The notes under the pieces were generated by a model. It saw only the letters and a program-made list of their open reading frames with translations. It made no database searches and was not told the DNA's origin. From the NCBI GenBank assembly GCA_023251275.1, contig JAHEZC010000005.1, positions 10,391 to 20,196 on the forward strand: 9,806 bases of DNA, given 5' to 3'. Shown one piece after another: positions 1 through 6,474 of the stretch (the stretch's first letter is position 1; every line of letters begins with the position of its first letter). Position numbers and translations under genes: made by a program. The stretch comes from Parafilimonas sp. (GTDB lineage Bacteria > Bacteroidota > Bacteroidia > Chitinophagales > Chitinophagaceae).

Positions 1-978
1 TTTATCCAACAGGTATTCTGCGATCTGTATTGCATTAGTGGCAGCGCCTTTGCGAAGGTTATCACTCACTATCCACATATTTAAAGTTTTGGGCTGTGTT
101 TCATCCCTGCGTAACCTGCCTACAAATACTTCATCTTTTTCATGCGCCGACAGCGGCATTGGATAAATCTGTTGAGAAGGATCATCCTGCAGCACCACTC
201 CCGGAGCTTCTTTCAGTAACTGCCTTACTTCATCGAGATCAAATTCTCTTTCAAATTCCACGTTTACACTTTCGCTGTGCCCTCCGATCACGGGAATACG
301 CACCGTGGTTGATGTAATACGAATACTGTCATCCCGCATGATCTTTCTTGTTTCATTCACCATTTTCATTTCTTCTTTTGTATAACCATTATCAAGAAAT
401 ACGTCAATCTGCGGAAGAGCATTCAGATCAATCCTGTATTTATAAGCCATTGGTCCCTCCTCCCCTTTTCTTTCATTGAACAATTGATCAACCGCTTTCT
501 TTCCTGTCCCGGTAACGCTTTGATACGTACTGACTACAATTCTTTTGATTGAATATTTTTTGTGCAAAGGATTTAAGGCAACTACCATCTGGATTGTTGA
601 ACAATTTGGATTCGCTATAATCTTATCTTCAGCCGTAAGCACATCAGCATTCAACTCCGGTACTACCAGTTTTTTGGTTGGATCCATTCTCCATGCGCTG
701 GAATTGTCAATCACCGTAATTCCTGCTTCTGCAAATTTTGGTGCCCATTCCAGTGATGTGCCGCCACCCGCTGAAAAAATGGCCACAGCCGGCTTTGCCG
801 TAATGGCATCTGCCATGCTTACTACCTTATATTTCTCTCCTTTAAATTCCACTTCCTTGCCAACTGATCTTTCCGAAGCAACAGGAATTAGTTCCGATAC
901 AGGGAAATTTCTTTCCCCAAGTACCTGCATCATTTTAGTGCCAACCAAACCGGTGGCGCCTACTACGGCTACTTTCAT
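1..978 (-). CDS. asd: Aspartate-semialdehyde dehydrogenase, nearly complete (C-terminal end cut by window edge)
   Basis: This cytosolic enzyme reduces L-aspartyl-4-phosphate to L-aspartate 4-semialdehyde with NADPH, the branch-point step toward lysine/diaminopimelate, threonine, methionine and isoleucine. The start ATG at 978-976 opens with MKVAVVGATGLVG, whose GATGLVG (residues 7-13) is the nucleotide-binding glycine loop. The active-site motif NPNCST places the catalytic cysteine at C126. STYQSVTG (150-157) is the conserved substrate region, and GGHSES gives the catalytic histidine H234. The 326 visible codons end in EYLLDK at the window edge, close to the usual family length of about 330, so probably only the stop or a few codons are missing. 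The start is preceded by an A-rich, SD-less stretch typical of Bacteroidota. An intrinsic terminator lies only 26 bases upstream, inside what looks like an attenuator leader described separately. Identification is firm from motifs and length. Confidence 0.95.
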   Translation of the reverse strand, partial: MKVAVVGATGLVGTKMMQVLGERNFPVSELIPVASERSVGKEVEFKGEKYKVVSMADAITAKPAVAIFSAGGGTSLEWAPKFAEAGITVIDNSSAWRMDPTKKLVVPELNADVLTAEDKIIANPNCSTIQMVVALNPLHKKYSIKRIVVSTYQSVTGTGKKAVDQLFNERKGEEGPMAYKYRIDLNALPQIDVFLDNGYTKEEMKMVNETRKIMRDDSIRITSTTVRIPVIGGHSESVNVEFEREFDLDEVRQLLKEAPGVVLQDDPSQQIYPMPLSAHEKDEVFVGRLRRDETQPKTLNMWIVSDNLRKGAATNAIQIAEYLLDK

Positions 979-1004
979 TTTGTTTTGTTTTGATGTTTCA
1001 AATT

Positions 1005-1035
1005 AAAAAAGCCCTCCTGTTTTCAGGAAGGCTTT
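1005..1035 (-). terminator. Intrinsic terminator in the asd leader (candidate attenuator)
   Basis: Read on the minus strand, AAAGCCTTCCTG (1035-1024), loop AAAA (1023-1020) and CAGGAGGGCTTT (1019-1008) form a 12-bp stem with one G-U wobble, followed directly by more T residues (1007-1005). On the plus strand the wobble becomes a C/A mismatch, so the hairpin is built to work in the minus direction. It ends 26 bases before the asd start codon. That gap is too short to hold another promoter, so asd transcription has to read through it. It could also serve as the terminator of the upstream peptidase gene. Confidence 0.85.
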
Positions 1036-1049
1036 AGTTATATCACAGC

Positions 1050-1102
1050 ATACAAGTGTTATGCCCCTTCCTCTTTATGGAATTGCTTTGTACACTTTGT
1101 AT
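1050..1102 (-). promoter_or_regulatory. Alternative RNA pairings in the asd leader (candidate anti-terminator)
   Basis: Two complementarities connect the leader frame to the terminator. The minus-strand segment AGGAAGG (1072-1066, codons 17-19) is the exact 7-base complement of CCTTCCT (1031-1025) in the terminator's 5' arm, so the two structures exclude each other. Separately, ATACAAAGTG (1102-1093, codons 7-10) pairs with CACTTGTAT (1058-1050), immediately after the leader stop, with one bulged A. A ribosome at the stop codon would cover 1072-1066 and let the terminator form. One stalled near codons 8-12 would leave it free. The pairings are seen directly; the mechanism is inferred. Confidence 0.5.
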
Positions 1103-1121
1103 ATTTTATAGTCACTTTCAT
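1059..1121 (-). CDS. Candidate Lys/Thr-rich leader peptide of asd (20 aa)
   Basis: A short frame ATG(1121)...TAA(1059) encodes MKVTIKYTKCTKQFHKEEGA. It has five Lys (2, 6, 9, 12, 16), three Thr (4, 8, 11) and Ile5, all amino acids made downstream of Asd. It starts just after a near-consensus promoter and ends 24 bases before the terminator hairpin. The layout matches a regulatory leader peptide: ribosomes stalling on the Thr/Lys codons would leave free a segment (1072-1066) that can pair with the terminator's 5' arm. No ribosome binding site is visible, but that is normal for this phylum. Lysine codons are common in AT-rich DNA, so composition alone is not proof. The frame has no homology that I recognise; translation is inferred. 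Confidence 0.5.
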   Translation of the reverse strand: MKVTIKYTKCTKQFHKEEGA

Positions 1122-1128
1122 TCAGGCA

Positions 1129-1160
1129 CAAAAGTAATGTTGAAAAATTTTTGTACCAAA
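1129..1160 (-). promoter_or_regulatory. Bacteroidota-type promoter for the asd leader
   Basis: On the minus strand a -33 element TTTG (1160-1157, inside TTTTTG) is separated by exactly 20 bases from TACTTTTG (1136-1129), which fits the Bacteroidota -7 consensus TAnnTTTG. It sits in the gap between the M13 peptidase stop (1173) and the small leader frame. The predicted transcription start is around 1125, only about 4 bases before the leader ATG, so the leader transcript would be nearly leaderless. Confidence 0.65.
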
Positions 1161-1172
1161 AAGATTTTCAGG

Positions 1173-3215
1173 TTACCAGATTTTTATTCTTTGATCTTCC
1201 GGTTTATACATTTTATTTCCCGGCTGTACATTGAATGCTTTATAAAAAGGTGTAAAATTCATCAAAGGCCCATTGACGCGATACATAGGCGGTGAATGTG
1301 GGTCAATATTCACAAGTTGCCTGGTAAATTCATCTTTGATCTTACTCCTCCATATCTGCCCTAATGATAAGAAGAATCGCTGATCGGAAGTAAAGCCATC
1401 AATTTTTGTTGTGTCCTGTCCCTGCTCTGTTAATTTGAATGCATCGTATGCAATGCTTAAACCGCCAATATCTGCGATATTTTCGCCTGTGGTAAGTGAG
1501 CCGTTTACATGCATGGAATCTATGGCGATAAACCTGTTATACTCGTCAATCACCAGTTTTGTTTTCGCGGCAAACTTCACACCATCATCCTTGCTCCACC
1601 AGTTTTTAAGGTTCCCGTCTTTATCGTACTGTGAACCCTGGTCGTCAAATCCATGCGTCATCTCATGACCGATCACCATACCAATACCCCCATAGTTTAT
1701 TGCATCATCTGCTGCGGGATCAAAGAAAGGAAATTGCAAAATACCCGCAGGAAATACGATTGCGTTATAAGTGGGATAATATCCGGCATTTATGGTGGGA
1801 GGAGTCATATCCCATTCCATCCTGTCAACAGGCCTGCCTATTTTGGAAACTTCATAATGATAATTATTTTTTGAACAGGAAACCCGGTTTTCAAAATATC
1901 TATTCCGGTCAATAGTTACCTTACTGTAATCTTTCCATTTATCTGTATATCCTATCTTTTTCAGAAATGCATGGAGCTTTTCTTTTGCTTTTATTTTAGT
2001 ACTGTCGCTCATCCAGTCAAGATTTGTTATTCTGGCATCTAATGCTTTTTGCAGGTTATTTACCAATTCAAGCATTCTTTTCTTTGCATCTTCAGTAAAA
2101 TATTTTTTTACATAAAGCTGACCTAACGCATCACCGAGGAAATTATCAGTAGTGGAAACCATTCTATCCCACCTCGGCTTTAGTTGCTGCTGCCCGCTTA
2201 ATGCTTTGCCATAGTAATCAAATTTTGCCTTTACAAATGCACTGCTCAAAGCATTGCTGAATACATCAAGCGTATGAAACTGCAGGTATGTCTTCCATAC
2301 ATCCACCGGAACTGTTTTCAGCAAGTCGTTTAGCTTCGCGTAAAAAGCAGGCTGCTGCACATTTATTGAATCAATATCTGCTCCCATTGCATGTAAAGTT
2401 GTTTTCCATGCAAATACGGGCATATTCTTATCGAGGTCAGTAACTGCCATTTTATGGTAGTTAGTTTGCGGATCGCGTAATTCAACATTTGTTTTATGGC
2501 TTGCTGCCATTTGCTTTTCGAGGTTGTAGATCAGCATCATTTTCCCTGCAGCATTGGAAGAATCGTCTCCTGTTAAAGTAAATAATTTTTGTATGTAGGT
2601 TTGATATGCTTTTACCACAGCAAGAGTGGCGGGATCCGATTTAAAATAATAGTCCCTGTCTGGTAACCCCAGACCACCTTGTGAAAAGATGGCAATATTT
2701 ACCATACTGTTCTTTTCATCGGCATCAATGCCCATTCCGAATAGTAAACTATTTTCTTCTGCCTGCTGCTCTGCCACAAAATGCATGATACCTGCTGCAT
2801 CCTGTATAGCATCAATACTTTGGAGGTAAGGTTTTACCGGATCATATCCAAGGCTTTCAATGGTTGCCGTATCCATTCCCGATGCATAAAAATCGCCGAC
2901 CTTCTGTTCGGTGCTTCCTGCTGCATTCTTTGATTTTGAAACACTATCCAATATGGAATGTAAATTTTCCTTCGTTCTGTTGTACAAATCGAGGGAAGAT
3001 CCAATCTCAGATTCAGTTGAAGGAATTTCTGTTTTCTTTATCCATGCGCCATTTACGTAAAGAAAAAAATTATCGCCAGGCTTAATATTTAAATCCATCG
3101 CGGACGTGTCCAGAAAATTTCCACCTGTTTTTACCCGTTCATCCTGCGGGGTACATGCTGCAATGCTGAGGATAAATAAAACTGCAACAAGGATTGACTT
3201 TGCACATTTTTTCAT
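1173..3215 (-). CDS. M13 family (neprilysin/PepO-like) zinc metallopeptidase, lipoprotein
   Basis: This predicted envelope-anchored endopeptidase cleaves short peptides, as the neprilysin family does. The 680-residue length is usual for the family. The N-terminus has a basic start, a hydrophobic run and a lipobox SIAAC, with the lipidated cysteine at C21. The following TPQDE is acidic and resembles surface-export signals reported for Bacteroidota lipoproteins, which is an inference. The N-terminal M13 domain spans roughly 40-430. The catalytic domain carries NAGYYPTYN (from N476), HEMTH (H517 and H521 as zinc ligands, E518 as catalytic base) and GENIADIGGL (E578 as third ligand, D582). The C-terminus is RIKIW, so the CxxW cysteine of animal homologues is absent. 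A degenerate promoter lies just upstream. The gap of 221 bases to the kinase gene argues against tight coupling. The family call is firm; the physiological substrate is unknown. Confidence 0.95.
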   Translation of the reverse strand: MKKCAKSILVAVLFILSIAACTPQDERVKTGGNFLDTSAMDLNIKPGDNFFLYVNGAWIKKTEIPSTESEIGSSLDLYNRTKENLHSILDSVSKSKNAAGSTEQKVGDFYASGMDTATIESLGYDPVKPYLQSIDAIQDAAGIMHFVAEQQAEENSLLFGMGIDADEKNSMVNIAIFSQGGLGLPDRDYYFKSDPATLAVVKAYQTYIQKLFTLTGDDSSNAAGKMMLIYNLEKQMAASHKTNVELRDPQTNYHKMAVTDLDKNMPVFAWKTTLHAMGADIDSINVQQPAFYAKLNDLLKTVPVDVWKTYLQFHTLDVFSNALSSAFVKAKFDYYGKALSGQQQLKPRWDRMVSTTDNFLGDALGQLYVKKYFTEDAKKRMLELVNNLQKALDARITNLDWMSDSTKIKAKEKLHAFLKKIGYTDKWKDYSKVTIDRNRYFENRVSCSKNNYHYEVSKIGRPVDRMEWDMTPPTINAGYYPTYNAIVFPAGILQFPFFDPAADDAINYGGIGMVIGHEMTHGFDDQGSQYDKDGNLKNWWSKDDGVKFAAKTKLVIDEYNRFIAIDSMHVNGSLTTGENIADIGGLSIAYDAFKLTEQGQDTTKIDGFTSDQRFFLSLGQIWRSKIKDEFTRQLVNIDPHSPPMYRVNGPLMNFTPFYKAFNVQPGNKMYKPEDQRIKIW

Positions 3216-3238
3216 AGCTGAAATGTTTGGTTAGGCAG

Positions 3239-3266
3239 GGAAAGTAAAAAAACTTAGTTTGCCAAA
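3239..3266 (-). promoter_or_regulatory. Possible promoter of the M13 peptidase gene
   Basis: On the minus strand TTTG (3266-3263) is followed after 16 bases by TACTTTCC (3246-3239), a near match to TAnnTTTG that lacks the final G. The spacer is shorter than the usual 19-21. Its position, 24 bases before the start codon, is sensible. Weak evidence. Confidence 0.3.
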
Positions 3267-3436
3267 TATTTTTTTGTGAGCAGCGGGAATAATAATGTTT
3301 ATCCGGAATGTTTGTTAAATTCTTACTGAACTTAATAATCGTGAGACGTAAAAGATGAAACATGCATTTTTCGAAAATGAGCTGAAATGTAATGGTTCTC
3401 ATTTGCAAAAAAAACATACATAAAATATTTCCTGGC

Positions 3437-4360
3437 TCATACAAGCGCTATATCAAAATTTACTAATTGTACAAATTCATTCAGGCGTATATCAATATCT
3501 TCTTTTGTAATTTCTTTCAATCGCTGTGTACCGAATTTTTCTACACAAAAGCTTGCCATCACAGATCCTACAATGATCCCTGTTTTCATATTTTCAAAAG
3601 AAATATCTTTTGTTTTTGCAATATGGCCAATAAAGCCACCGCCAAATGTGTCGCCTGCTCCGGTGGGATCAAATACATCTTCCAACGGTAAGGCCGGTGC
3701 AAAGAACACATTATTTTCATTAAAGAGTAAAGCGCCGTGTTCTCCCTTTTTAATAACAAGGTATTCAGGTCCCATTTCAAATATTTTCCTTGCAGCTTTT
3801 ACAAGGGAATATTCTCCGGTCAATTGTCTTGCTTCACTGTCATTCAGCAACAATACATCAATAAGATTTAAAACTTCTCTTAAATCATCCCAGGCAGTCT
3901 CCATCCAGAAATTCATCGTATCCAAAACGATCAGTTTTGGGCGGGTGGTTAATTGTTTAATTACTGATTTCTGCAGGCTTGGCATCAGGTTTCCCAGCAT
4001 TAAAAATTCGGCAGATTTATAATTATCGGGAATTACCGGGTTAAAGTTTTCGAGCACATTCAAATCAGTAATTAATGTGTCACGTGTATTCATATCGAGA
4101 TGGTATTTGCCACTCCAGAAAAATGATTTTTTATCCGGTACAATCTCCACACCTTCCATTTGCACTCCCCTCTTTCTCAGTATTTCCATTTCTTTCTTTG
4201 GAAAATCGCTGCCTACAATAGAAACCTGGTGTATCGGTCTCACAAAATTACTTGCAGCGTAAGCCGCATAAGTTGCAGAGCCGCCCACTGTTTTATCAAT
4301 TTTCCCAAAAGGCGTTTCAATGGCATCAAATGCCATAGTACCTACTACGATCAGTGACAT
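3437..4360 (-). CDS. PfkB/ribokinase-family sugar (or nucleoside) kinase
   Basis: This predicted cytosolic ATP-dependent kinase phosphorylates a sugar or nucleoside hydroxyl. The 307-residue protein has the full PfkB layout. The N-terminal strand SLIVVGTMAFDAI carries D12 where the family binds substrate, followed by the GG pair (G26-G27). The signature DPTGAGDTFGGGF near the C-terminus has the anion-hole GAG and the catalytic base D237. LLNDSEARQLTG (mid-protein) and VIKKGEHGALL are typical nucleotide-side motifs. The substrate cannot be read from the sequence, and no sugar operon surrounds it. The closest pattern in memory is a conserved Bacteroidota PfkB protein beginning with the same VGTxAFDAIETPFG motif, annotated only at family level. 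A TAGGTTTG -7 element lies 22 bases before the start. There is no recognisable terminator after the stop. Confidence 0.9.
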   Translation of the reverse strand: MSLIVVGTMAFDAIETPFGKIDKTVGGSATYAAYAASNFVRPIHQVSIVGSDFPKKEMEILRKRGVQMEGVEIVPDKKSFFWSGKYHLDMNTRDTLITDLNVLENFNPVIPDNYKSAEFLMLGNLMPSLQKSVIKQLTTRPKLIVLDTMNFWMETAWDDLREVLNLIDVLLLNDSEARQLTGEYSLVKAARKIFEMGPEYLVIKKGEHGALLFNENNVFFAPALPLEDVFDPTGAGDTFGGGFIGHIAKTKDISFENMKTGIIVGSVMASFCVEKFGTQRLKEITKEDIDIRLNEFVQLVNFDIALV

Positions 4361-4382
4361 AGCATCATTTTATTTTGCATCG

Positions 4383-4390
4383 CAAACCTA
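4383..4390 (-). promoter_or_regulatory. -7 promoter element of the PfkB kinase gene
   Basis: The minus strand reads TAGGTTTG, a full match to the Bacteroidota -7 consensus TAnnTTTG, 22 bases before the kinase ATG. I found no good TTTG -33 element at the usual 19-21 base spacing, so support rests on the -7 box and its position. Confidence 0.45.
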
Positions 4391-4538
4391 TTATATTTGA
4401 ATGAAAAGGAGGCGCATTAATTTAATACCGGGGAATGTGATGTCGTAATATAATCTTTAACAGATATTTTTATGCGTAAACGGATGTAATAACCTGGATA
4501 AATATTGCCCGAAAAGAGGAAAGCATTTATAAAAAAAT

Positions 4539-4566
4539 GTCCTTATCAAAACCTTTGTTACATTTG
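4539..4566 (+). promoter_or_regulatory. Promoter of the DUF4290 gene
   Basis: TACATTTG (4559-4566) fits the TAnnTTTG -7 consensus. A weak -33 element ending in TG lies about 19 bases upstream. The predicted transcription start, near 4570, leaves about 30 bases before the ATG at 4601. This also decides the start codon, because any in-frame start upstream of 4570 would not be on the transcript. Confidence 0.5.
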
Positions 4567-4600
4567 CCGTTCAAATTTTTATATGAGATACCTTGAGAAC

Positions 4601-5308
4601 ATGGAGTACAATACTACAAGAAACCATCTGAGTATGCGCGAATATGGCAGGCATATCCAGAAAATGGTGGAATATGTATTAACAATAGACGACCGCCCCA
4701 AGCGTCAGCAACAGGCCCAGGCATTAATTGAATTGATGGGTTTTTTAAATCCTCATTTGAGGAACGTAGAAGACTTTCGTCATAAGCTCTGGGATCATTT
4801 GTTTTTTATCAGTGATTTTAAATTAGATGTTGACAGCCCTTATCCCATTCCACAGAAAGAAACGTATAAAACAAAGCCGGAGCCTCTTCCTTATCCTAAA
4901 CGTCATCCAAAATATTCTCACCTGGGCAAAAATCTTGAGTTGGTAATAAATAAAGCGCTTAAAGAAGAAGACCCGGAAAAAAAAGCCGGTTTCGCCAATG
5001 CCATAGCTTATTATATGAAGCTTTCTTACAGCAACTGGCACAAAGAACTGGTACACGATGATGCCATACGGAGTGAATTGGATAATATTACAGGCGGCGC
5101 ACTTGAGTTCAGCGCCACTCCCTATATCAAACACCGGGCTCAGAGCTTTGAACGCGATGATTACAGGAGCGGAGGGCGCAGACAAAACTTTGGCGGTCGC
5201 GATAATCGCAGCAGTCGTGATAACAGAAACAATGGAGGCCGGGATAACCGAAGCAGCAACAGAAATAATAATAACCGAAACCAGGGTTTTAAGAAAAGGT
5301 TTAAATAA
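4601..5308 (+). CDS. DUF4290 family protein with Arg/Asn/Gly-rich disordered tail
   Basis: This is a Bacteroidota-specific protein of unknown function, predicted cytosolic, with no signal peptide or membrane segment. I place the start at 4601, giving 235 residues, because family members begin with a MEYNT-like sequence followed by a H-L-x-M-x-EYGR block, seen here at residues 1-18. The frame is open upstream to another ATG at 4505, but that extension has no family character and precedes the promoter. Residues 1-180 form the mainly helical DUF4290 domain, including NPHLRNVEDFRHKLWDHLF (50-68) and the conserved stretch around NAIAYYMKLSYSNWHKEL (133-150). Residues about 184-235 are low complexity: Gly-Arg pairs, three RDNR repeats (200-203, 206-209, 214-217), an Asn run and a final FKKRFK. 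Such RG/RN-rich basic tails usually bind RNA, so an RNA-related role is plausible but inferred. Confidence 0.9.
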   Translation: MEYNTTRNHLSMREYGRHIQKMVEYVLTIDDRPKRQQQAQALIELMGFLNPHLRNVEDFRHKLWDHLFFISDFKLDVDSPYPIPQKETYKTKPEPLPYPKRHPKYSHLGKNLELVINKALKEEDPEKKAGFANAIAYYMKLSYSNWHKELVHDDAIRSELDNITGGALEFSATPYIKHRAQSFERDDYRSGGRRQNFGGRDNRSSRDNRNNGGRDNRSSNRNNNNRNQGFKKRFK

Positions 5309-5318
5309 ATTACCAGCT

Positions 5319-5348
5319 AAAAAGCCTCCCAGAGAAGGGAGGCTTTTT
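5319..5348. terminator. Bidirectional intrinsic terminator between convergent genes
   Basis: AAAAAGCCTCCC (5319-5330), loop AGAGAA, GGGAGGCTTTTT (5337-5348) form a perfect 12-bp inverted repeat with A and T tracts on the outer flanks, so it can terminate on both strands. It lies 11 bases after the DUF4290 stop and 15 bases after the stop of the minus-strand secreted protein, serving both. Confidence 0.95.
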
Positions 5349-5362
5349 ACATAATAACAAAA

Positions 5363-5863
5363 CTATTTACTGCTGAAAAAACTTATATTCCCGGTGTCAC
5401 TTACCTGAAGAATGATGTCTTTATTATTTTTTTGCGGCTCATTATTCTTTTTTGCCAGGTCAACAAAATACAAAGCATTGTGATCTTCATTTCCATAAAG
5501 ATCAACACCTTCATCCGAAGCCGTATCAAAATATTCAAGTGATTCTTTTACAGTATAGTTCTTATATTTTCTTATTATTTCCTTTTGCACTGATGCAGGC
5601 ATATCACTGAAGCTTATATCGTGCATGGAAGCAACAAGGTCTCCGTCGCTTGTGTAATAGGCAACCTCTTTAAGATTATTTTGAGCAAATTCCGCTTTCA
5701 TAAATTGATCATAGGTACTCCACGATACATTTTTTGCATTCGCAAATTCCTGGTTAAAGTTTTTGTTCACAAGAGAAGAAACAAACGCTGTTTTCTTACC
5801 GGATGCATAGGTTATTGCTGCAAATGACAAAACAAGGCAGGCGGTGATGATACACTTTTTCAT
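5363..5863 (-). CDS. Small secreted PepSY-like (DUF2874-type) protein, paralogue A
   Basis: This 166-residue protein has a Sec signal peptide (MKK, then a hydrophobic stretch to about residue 20, predicted cleavage near TYAS) and is predicted to be periplasmic or secreted. The mature part follows the pattern of Bacteroidota PepSY-like/BLIP-fold proteins: F..A..VSW near the start, an A.F segment, YYTSDGDLVAS, a DMP..VQ..I..KY.NY helix, then a strand ending in IILQVSDTGNISFF. It aligns through its length with the next gene upstream (6474-6034), with two extra insertions around residues 110-145. No catalytic residues are visible. PepSY-like domains are usually thought to inhibit or bind other proteins, but nothing here names a partner. 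It shares the bidirectional terminator at 5319-5348. I see no clear promoter in the 170-base gap upstream. The fold assignment is likely; function is unknown. Confidence 0.85.
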   Translation of the reverse strand: MKKCIITACLVLSFAAITYASGKKTAFVSSLVNKNFNQEFANAKNVSWSTYDQFMKAEFAQNNLKEVAYYTSDGDLVASMHDISFSDMPASVQKEIIRKYKNYTVKESLEYFDTASDEGVDLYGNEDHNALYFVDLAKKNNEPQKNNKDIILQVSDTGNISFFSSK

Positions 5864-5990
5864 TACTGTAAGTTTTGTGGTTAATAAAATTTTATACTAT
5901 CCGATATGCAGTGAAGAATAAAGTTTATCTCACAAATGTTAAAAAATGATACCGGATATTATTTTAAAAATATTAGCCTCCGTACACAAC

Positions 5991-6012
5991 AAAGCCCCTT
6001 GAAAGGGGCTTC
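5991..6012 (-). terminator. Intrinsic terminator after PepSY-like paralogue B
   Basis: AAGCCCC (5992-5998) and GGGGCTT (6005-6011) pair around the loop TTGAAA. On the minus strand the stem is followed by a T-rich TGTTGTG stretch. It lies 23 bases after the stop of the gene at 6474-6034 and separates it from its downstream paralogue, so the two are probably separate transcripts or are only partly coupled. Confidence 0.7.
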
Positions 6013-6033
6013 GCACATCCACTAATACTACAA

Positions 6034-6474
6034 CTACTTATTTTCTGTTTTATAAACTGATGTACCTCCTTCCGAAGAAACCTGGAGGATAATTTTTTTA
6101 ATATTCGTTTCCAATGAAACATAATAACTCAATCCATCTTCCGAACTGTTGAATTCAATTACTTCTGTTGCTTTGTAATCCTGGTATTTCTGGTGTATGG
6201 CCTGAAGAGCTGCAAGAGGAAGCCTGTCAAGAGTGATGACGCGGCTTACTGCTACGTAATTGCCATCTGTACTGTAAAAGGCATTCAGTTCCTGACCATT
6301 CCACTTAAAAATAGCTTCAAGAAAATTGCCTTTCGTTTTCCATTCCACATCCTGGGCATCTTTGAAGGCGGTCTTTAAATGACTAACTGCTTTTGAGTTT
6401 ACACCAGGGGCTTTTGCAAATGCTCCGGTTGCAAGTGCTGCGAGCATGAATAATGCGATGAATAACTTTTTCAT
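6034..6474 (-). CDS. Small secreted PepSY-like (DUF2874-type) protein, paralogue B
   Basis: This 146-residue protein has a clean Sec signal peptide, with MKK, a hydrophobic core and a probable cleavage after AFA (residue 20). It shares with paralogue A the order of motifs: F.DAQDVEW, F.EA.F, AFYSTDGNYVAVS, LP..AL..I..KYQDYK, E.IEF, YYVSL, then IILQVSSEGGTSVY at the C-terminus. This is the PepSY-like/beta-lactamase-inhibitor-like layout found in many Bacteroidota exported proteins. It has no cysteines or catalytic signature. The A/T-rich upstream sequence includes TACTTTTA (minus strand, 6539-6532), a poor -7 candidate without a good -33. The adjacent same-strand paralogue implies a tandem duplication. 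Function is unknown; a role in binding an envelope protein is a guess from the fold. Confidence 0.87.
   Translation of the reverse strand: MKKLFIALFMLAALATGAFAKAPGVNSKAVSHLKTAFKDAQDVEWKTKGNFLEAIFKWNGQELNAFYSTDGNYVAVSRVITLDRLPLAALQAIHQKYQDYKATEVIEFNSSEDGLSYYVSLETNIKKIILQVSSEGGTSVYKTENK

Noticed and set aside
545..1006. 153-codon plus-strand open frame opposite asd
   Set aside because: It lies wholly antisense to the firmly identified asd coding sequence and its leader, and its translation has no recognisable motif; a shadow frame.
3365..3379. Small palindrome CATTTT-TCG-AAAATG after the kinase gene
   Set aside because: The 6-bp AT-rich stem with no following T tract on the minus strand is too weak to call a terminator.
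3139..3444. 101-codon minus-strand frame between the kinase and the peptidase
   Set aside because: It overlaps the start of the M13 gene and the kinase stop in another frame, and its sequence looks like translated AT-rich spacer with no domain or signal pattern.
3573..4022. 149-codon plus-strand frame opposite the PfkB kinase
   Set aside because: It is antisense to a gene with clear catalytic motifs and has no independent support.
4505..4600. N-terminal extension of the DUF4290 protein by 32 codons
   Set aside because: The family begins at the MEYNT-like start (4601), and the best promoter element (4559-4566) lies inside the extension, so the upstream ATG would not be on the main transcript.
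4823..5185. 120-codon minus-strand frame inside the DUF4290 gene
   Set aside because: Antisense shadow of a conserved coding region, without motifs of its own.
5202..5280. Repetitive GATAACCG/AGCAGC-like DNA as a possible direct-repeat array
   Set aside because: The repetition follows the codons of the RDNR/SS-rich protein tail and lacks regular spacers, so it is a coding low-complexity region and not a CRISPR-like or tandem array.
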